Below, in pieces: positions 61,662 to 64,000 of a stretch of DNA of 64,000 nt; position 1 is the first letter of the stretch; every line of letters begins with the position of its first letter. Under the pieces are notes generated by a model. It was not told where the DNA came from and made no database searches. It saw only the letters and a program-made list of their open reading frames with translations. Position numbers and translations under genes: made by a program. The stretch comes from Atrichornis clamosus (Eukaryota > Chordata > Aves > Passeriformes > Menuridae), in the NCBI GenBank assembly GCA_013400975.1, contig WBMZ01011734.1:68501-132500 (forward strand). The letters run 5' to 3'.

Positions 61662-62174
61662 TGCCGCAGGGGTCTGGTGCAGCCGGCACCAGCACCAGCG
61701 AGCTTCCTGGGGAGAGAGCATCCCGCAGGGAACAGCTCTTCCAGGGGGCCTGGCAGATCTCCCTGGGCGAGGGGCGATTCCAGCAAATGTAGCAATTTCT
61801 CTGCTGCAAGTGATTTCAGCTCTAGGATATTAGCTCTTAGTGACCTCAGCTCTCTGGAATCGCCCAAGGCCGATGCGGGTATAGAGAGACAGGAGCCTCA
61901 CATTGCAGTTCTGCAGAGGTAGCCTTTGCTGTCCAAGCACCCTGCGAAGGGGAGGTGACGGCCAGACTCCTTGTTTCAGGGGCAGAAGCCGGGCTTTGTA
62001 TGGGAAAGGTAGGGGGTGGGACAGAAACCAGCTGGCCAACAGAGTACAGGCTATTACCATGAAGAAACAGGGCATGTTGGGTTCTCACCCTGACCCAGGG
62101 AAAGGTGGCTTATCTCTTAGCTTCTCCAGGGGAGTACAGCAGGCTCTTGCCTCGAGGGCTCCCAGCCCTCCACA
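61662..62174. mobile_element. Solo LTR, 513 bp, nested in CR1, perfect 6-bp target duplication
   Basis: Starts TGCCGCAGGGGTCTGG and ends CCAGCCCTCCACA, the TG...CA ends of an LTR. GAGGTG occurs immediately on both sides (61,656-61,661 and 62,175-62,180), a perfect 6-bp target duplication. A 6-bp duplication is typical of ERVK-type and alpharetroviral-type (class II) elements, unlike the 5-bp duplications of the other two LTRs here. No internal retroviral sequence remains. The intact duplication, set against one change in each of the other two, suggests it is the youngest LTR in the window. Orientation is left open because I could not place a convincing poly(A) signal. Open frames inside on both strands are not genes. 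Confidence 0.9.
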
Positions 62175-62180
62175 GAGGTG
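62175..62180 (+). repeat. Target site duplication, right copy (GAGGTG)
   Basis: Identical to 61,656-61,661 and directly abuts the LTR end CACA. Confidence 0.9.
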
Positions 62181-62783
62181 CTGGAGAGTGTTCAGAGTAG
62201 TGCAACAAAGCTGGGGAAGAATCTGGAGCACAAGTCTTGTGAGAAGCTGCTGAGGGAGATGGGGTTGTTTGGTCTGGAAAAAAGGAGGATCAGGAGAGAC
62301 CTTATTGTTCTCTACAACTACTTGAAAGGAGGTTGAAGTGAGGTGGGAGTTGGTCTCTTCTGCCATGTCTCAAGTGAAAGGATGAGACGAAATGACCTTA
62401 ATTTGTGCCAGGGAAGTTTCAGATTAGATATGAAAAGGATTATTTCAATGAAAAGGTTGTCAAGCATTGGAACGGGCTGCACAGCGAAGTGGTGGAGTCA
62501 CCATCTCTGGAAGTGTTCAGGTGGAGTCTGAATGTGGTACGTGGGGATATGGTTTAGGGGTGATTGTGATGCTGCTTGGTTGACAGTTGCACTGGGTGAT
62601 CTTAAAGGTCTCTTCCAGTCTTGGTGATTCTGTGATTCTGAGTGATTCTCTGTAAAAGTATCCCTTTTGAGATGATTCAGAGGCTGAAGTTGAAGTTGGA
62701 TGTGCTGTTCTCATGGCAGGTTAAAATATTATGTGCCTACCCCACTCATCTCTTTTTTCTTGATTTTCTTTCCTTCCCTTCAG

Positions 62784-62922
62784 ATGATCAAGTTCTACCT
62801 AAATGAGGAAAACCTCATTATTATTAAATATGCAAGACTATTTTTATTGTCTAGGAAGAATCTTTTTAGAGAGCTATGGTTAAGTGCTGGCAGCAAAGCA
62901 GAGGAGGTCACATTAGGAAGTG
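62784..62922 (+). other. Exon-like block with strong splice signals
   Basis: Preceded by a long pyrimidine tract ending TTTCCTTCCCTTCAG and followed by AAGTG|GTGAGT. The enclosed 139 bp is open in one frame: MIKFYLNEENLIIIKYARLF then LLSRKNLFRELW and LSAGSKAEEVTLGS. The splice signals are the best in this part of the window. The peptide matches no family I know; the block may be a non-coding-transcript exon or chance. It lies 130 bp downstream of the CR1 tail. Confidence 0.35.
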
Positions 62923-64000
62923 GTGAGTCTCCGTGTGTGACCTGGGGAAGATAAACTGTTTGCAGAACTCCACTGCAACCAGAGCAGTTTGCCTGACCAA
63001 GCTGATGTGGCCTACAGCAACCTTCAGTGCTTTGGGTACTTTGCAGAGCACTCACTAAGTCTAGATTTCCAGGTGGTGCTTAAGCATGCATATTTTGACT
63101 TTAATATACCAGCTGAGTTACACCTTCTCTTACCTGAAATGTTTCCTCACTTTTTCGCAAATGAAGTGGGTGTAAGTTTATCTACCCTTTGTATTTTAAG
63201 AATCTAGAGGCAGAAGTGCTCTACAACATTTTCATGATTATTTATTTGTTAATATATCAACAGAAAACAATCTCTGATATGCAGCTTGAAGTTTTTCATT
63301 CTTACTTTAATCCTATTACTGCCACTTAAATCCCTGTTTGTCACACTGAGTGATTCTTCTCTTGCCTTGGATTTACACTTCCAAGATATTCATAGACTGT
63401 TATCAACTCCCCGCATTTCAGCAAAGAGGAAGCCATGATATAGATATATTTTAATATATATATTCATATATATATTTAATAGTTCTATTTCTGTATTACT
63501 CTGCCTGCCATACAGTTTTGTGAATATTTCCCAATGTCCAAAATGTCTTTAGTTTCTGGGTAGGATTTTGGTAATAAGGAACCCTAAAACAGCATACATT
63601 TCTGTTCTGCTGTTTCTTTAGTGACACAAAACCCATTGGAAGGTTAAAAACTGGTTTTACACTGGGTACGAAGAGAGAGACTATGATTCTATTCTATAAT
63701 ATGTTTGGTCTTTATAAACAGCCAAAAACAATGGTGCCTTTATAATTTGTGTCTATGATGTTGATTAAGTTCTGTTACAAATACTTGTCCAATTCAGTGC
63801 TGTGATAAGAGCAGTAATTATTATCTTTTAATGGCTGCATTGTCATAGTTAAGTAGAAACACAGCTCTGCAACTGAGATCCATTCATGCCAGGCACCAGA
63901 AGGACACAAGAACAAGATAGTGTTTTCAGCAATGAGCCCACAATCTATACAAACCCAAACAACTCAGACAAGATGGTAGAAAAGAAAGGAGTGAAGAATA
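62923..64000. other. AT-rich sequence, no supported feature
   Basis: A 72-codon open frame (62,989-63,207 +) has no splice or family support. A TA-rich microsatellite lies at about 63,439-63,479. Nothing else is recognised to the window end. Confidence 0.4.
63439..63479. repeat. TA-rich microsatellite
   Basis: Repeated ATATAT blocks broken by TTTTAA and TTCA. Confidence 0.8.

Larger units (their letters stand above)
61525..62655 (+). mobile_element. CR1 LINE 3' end, split by an inserted LTR
   Basis: Sense CR1 in two halves. The left half (61,525-61,661) holds GAACTATTGAGAAGACTAGT, CTGGTGAGGCCGCAACTGGA, TTCAGTTTTGGGCCTCTC and AGGACACTGAGGTG. The right half (62,175-62,655) resumes with GAGGTGCTGGAGAGTGTTCA, GCACAAGTCTTGTGAGAAGC, TTGTTCTCTACAACTACTTG, TTGTCAAGCATTGGAACGGG, and ends GGTGATTCTGTGATTCTGAG, a tail of ATTCTGTG-like units. 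Removing the insert and one copy of GAGGTG gives continuous CR1 text. 5'-truncated near 61,525. It must predate the LTR insertion. Confidence 0.95.

Noticed and set aside
61596..62366. Seven overlapping open frames of 68-116 codons
   Set aside because: They lie in the nested LTR and CR1 and span the insertion junctions.
1..64000. CRISPR arrays, prokaryotic operons, tRNA or rRNA genes
   Set aside because: No regularly spaced direct repeats, no ribosome-binding-site-led gene rows, no tRNA cloverleaf consensus and no rRNA-like text were seen; the repeat content is avian.

Overview
The window looks like bird nuclear DNA. It is AT-rich, has almost no intact coding sequence, and is studded with CR1 LINE fragments. 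Several of these keep the avian CR1 3' end, either as ATTCTATG-type tails on the + strand or as CATAGAATC-type starts when the copy is inverted. Three retroviral LTRs and the 3' end of a fourth also look like families I know from bird genomes. I cannot name the species or the chromosome. No intact protein-coding gene, tRNA, rRNA or CRISPR array is visible.

Layout. Positions 1-15,000 are mostly featureless AT-rich sequence with three CR1 pieces (about 2,720-3,420 +, 5,990-6,253 +, 10,862-11,738 -) and one solo ERVL-type LTR (13,555-14,451). From about 15.1 to 36.8 kb a string of short exon-like blocks on the + strand encodes heptad-rich, Glu/Lys/Gln-rich peptide. Three consecutive blocks (19,412-19,658, 23,070-23,261, 23,643 onward) have splice sites that join in matching phase. 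The blocks also carry in-frame stops and a two-base AG expansion. The best reading is a decayed multi-exon coiled-coil gene that kept its introns. I could not identify the parent gene. A second LTR, inverted, lies at 34,128-35,135.

Positions 37-43 kb are again featureless. From 42.9 kb on come inverted CR1 3' ends (42,889-43,388, 48,694-49,405), an old LTR 3' end (about 47,475-47,600), a CR1 endonuclease-region fragment (51,318-52,655 +), a cluster of small CR1 3' ends (54.2-55.1 kb), and a + strand CR1 3' end (61,525-62,655). That last element is cleanly interrupted by a 513-bp solo LTR with a perfect 6-bp target duplication. Between 56.4 and 60.5 kb several open blocks on the - strand are bounded by splice-like signals and may be remnants of a second gene; the evidence there is weak.

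The parts do not work together as a system. The picture is a gene-poor region recording gene death and several layers of retrotransposition. I found no sign of an undescribed functional system. The strongest lead is the decayed coiled-coil gene, whose identity and cause of loss (unitary loss, dead duplicate, or degenerate sex-chromosome copy) would need comparison with other birds.
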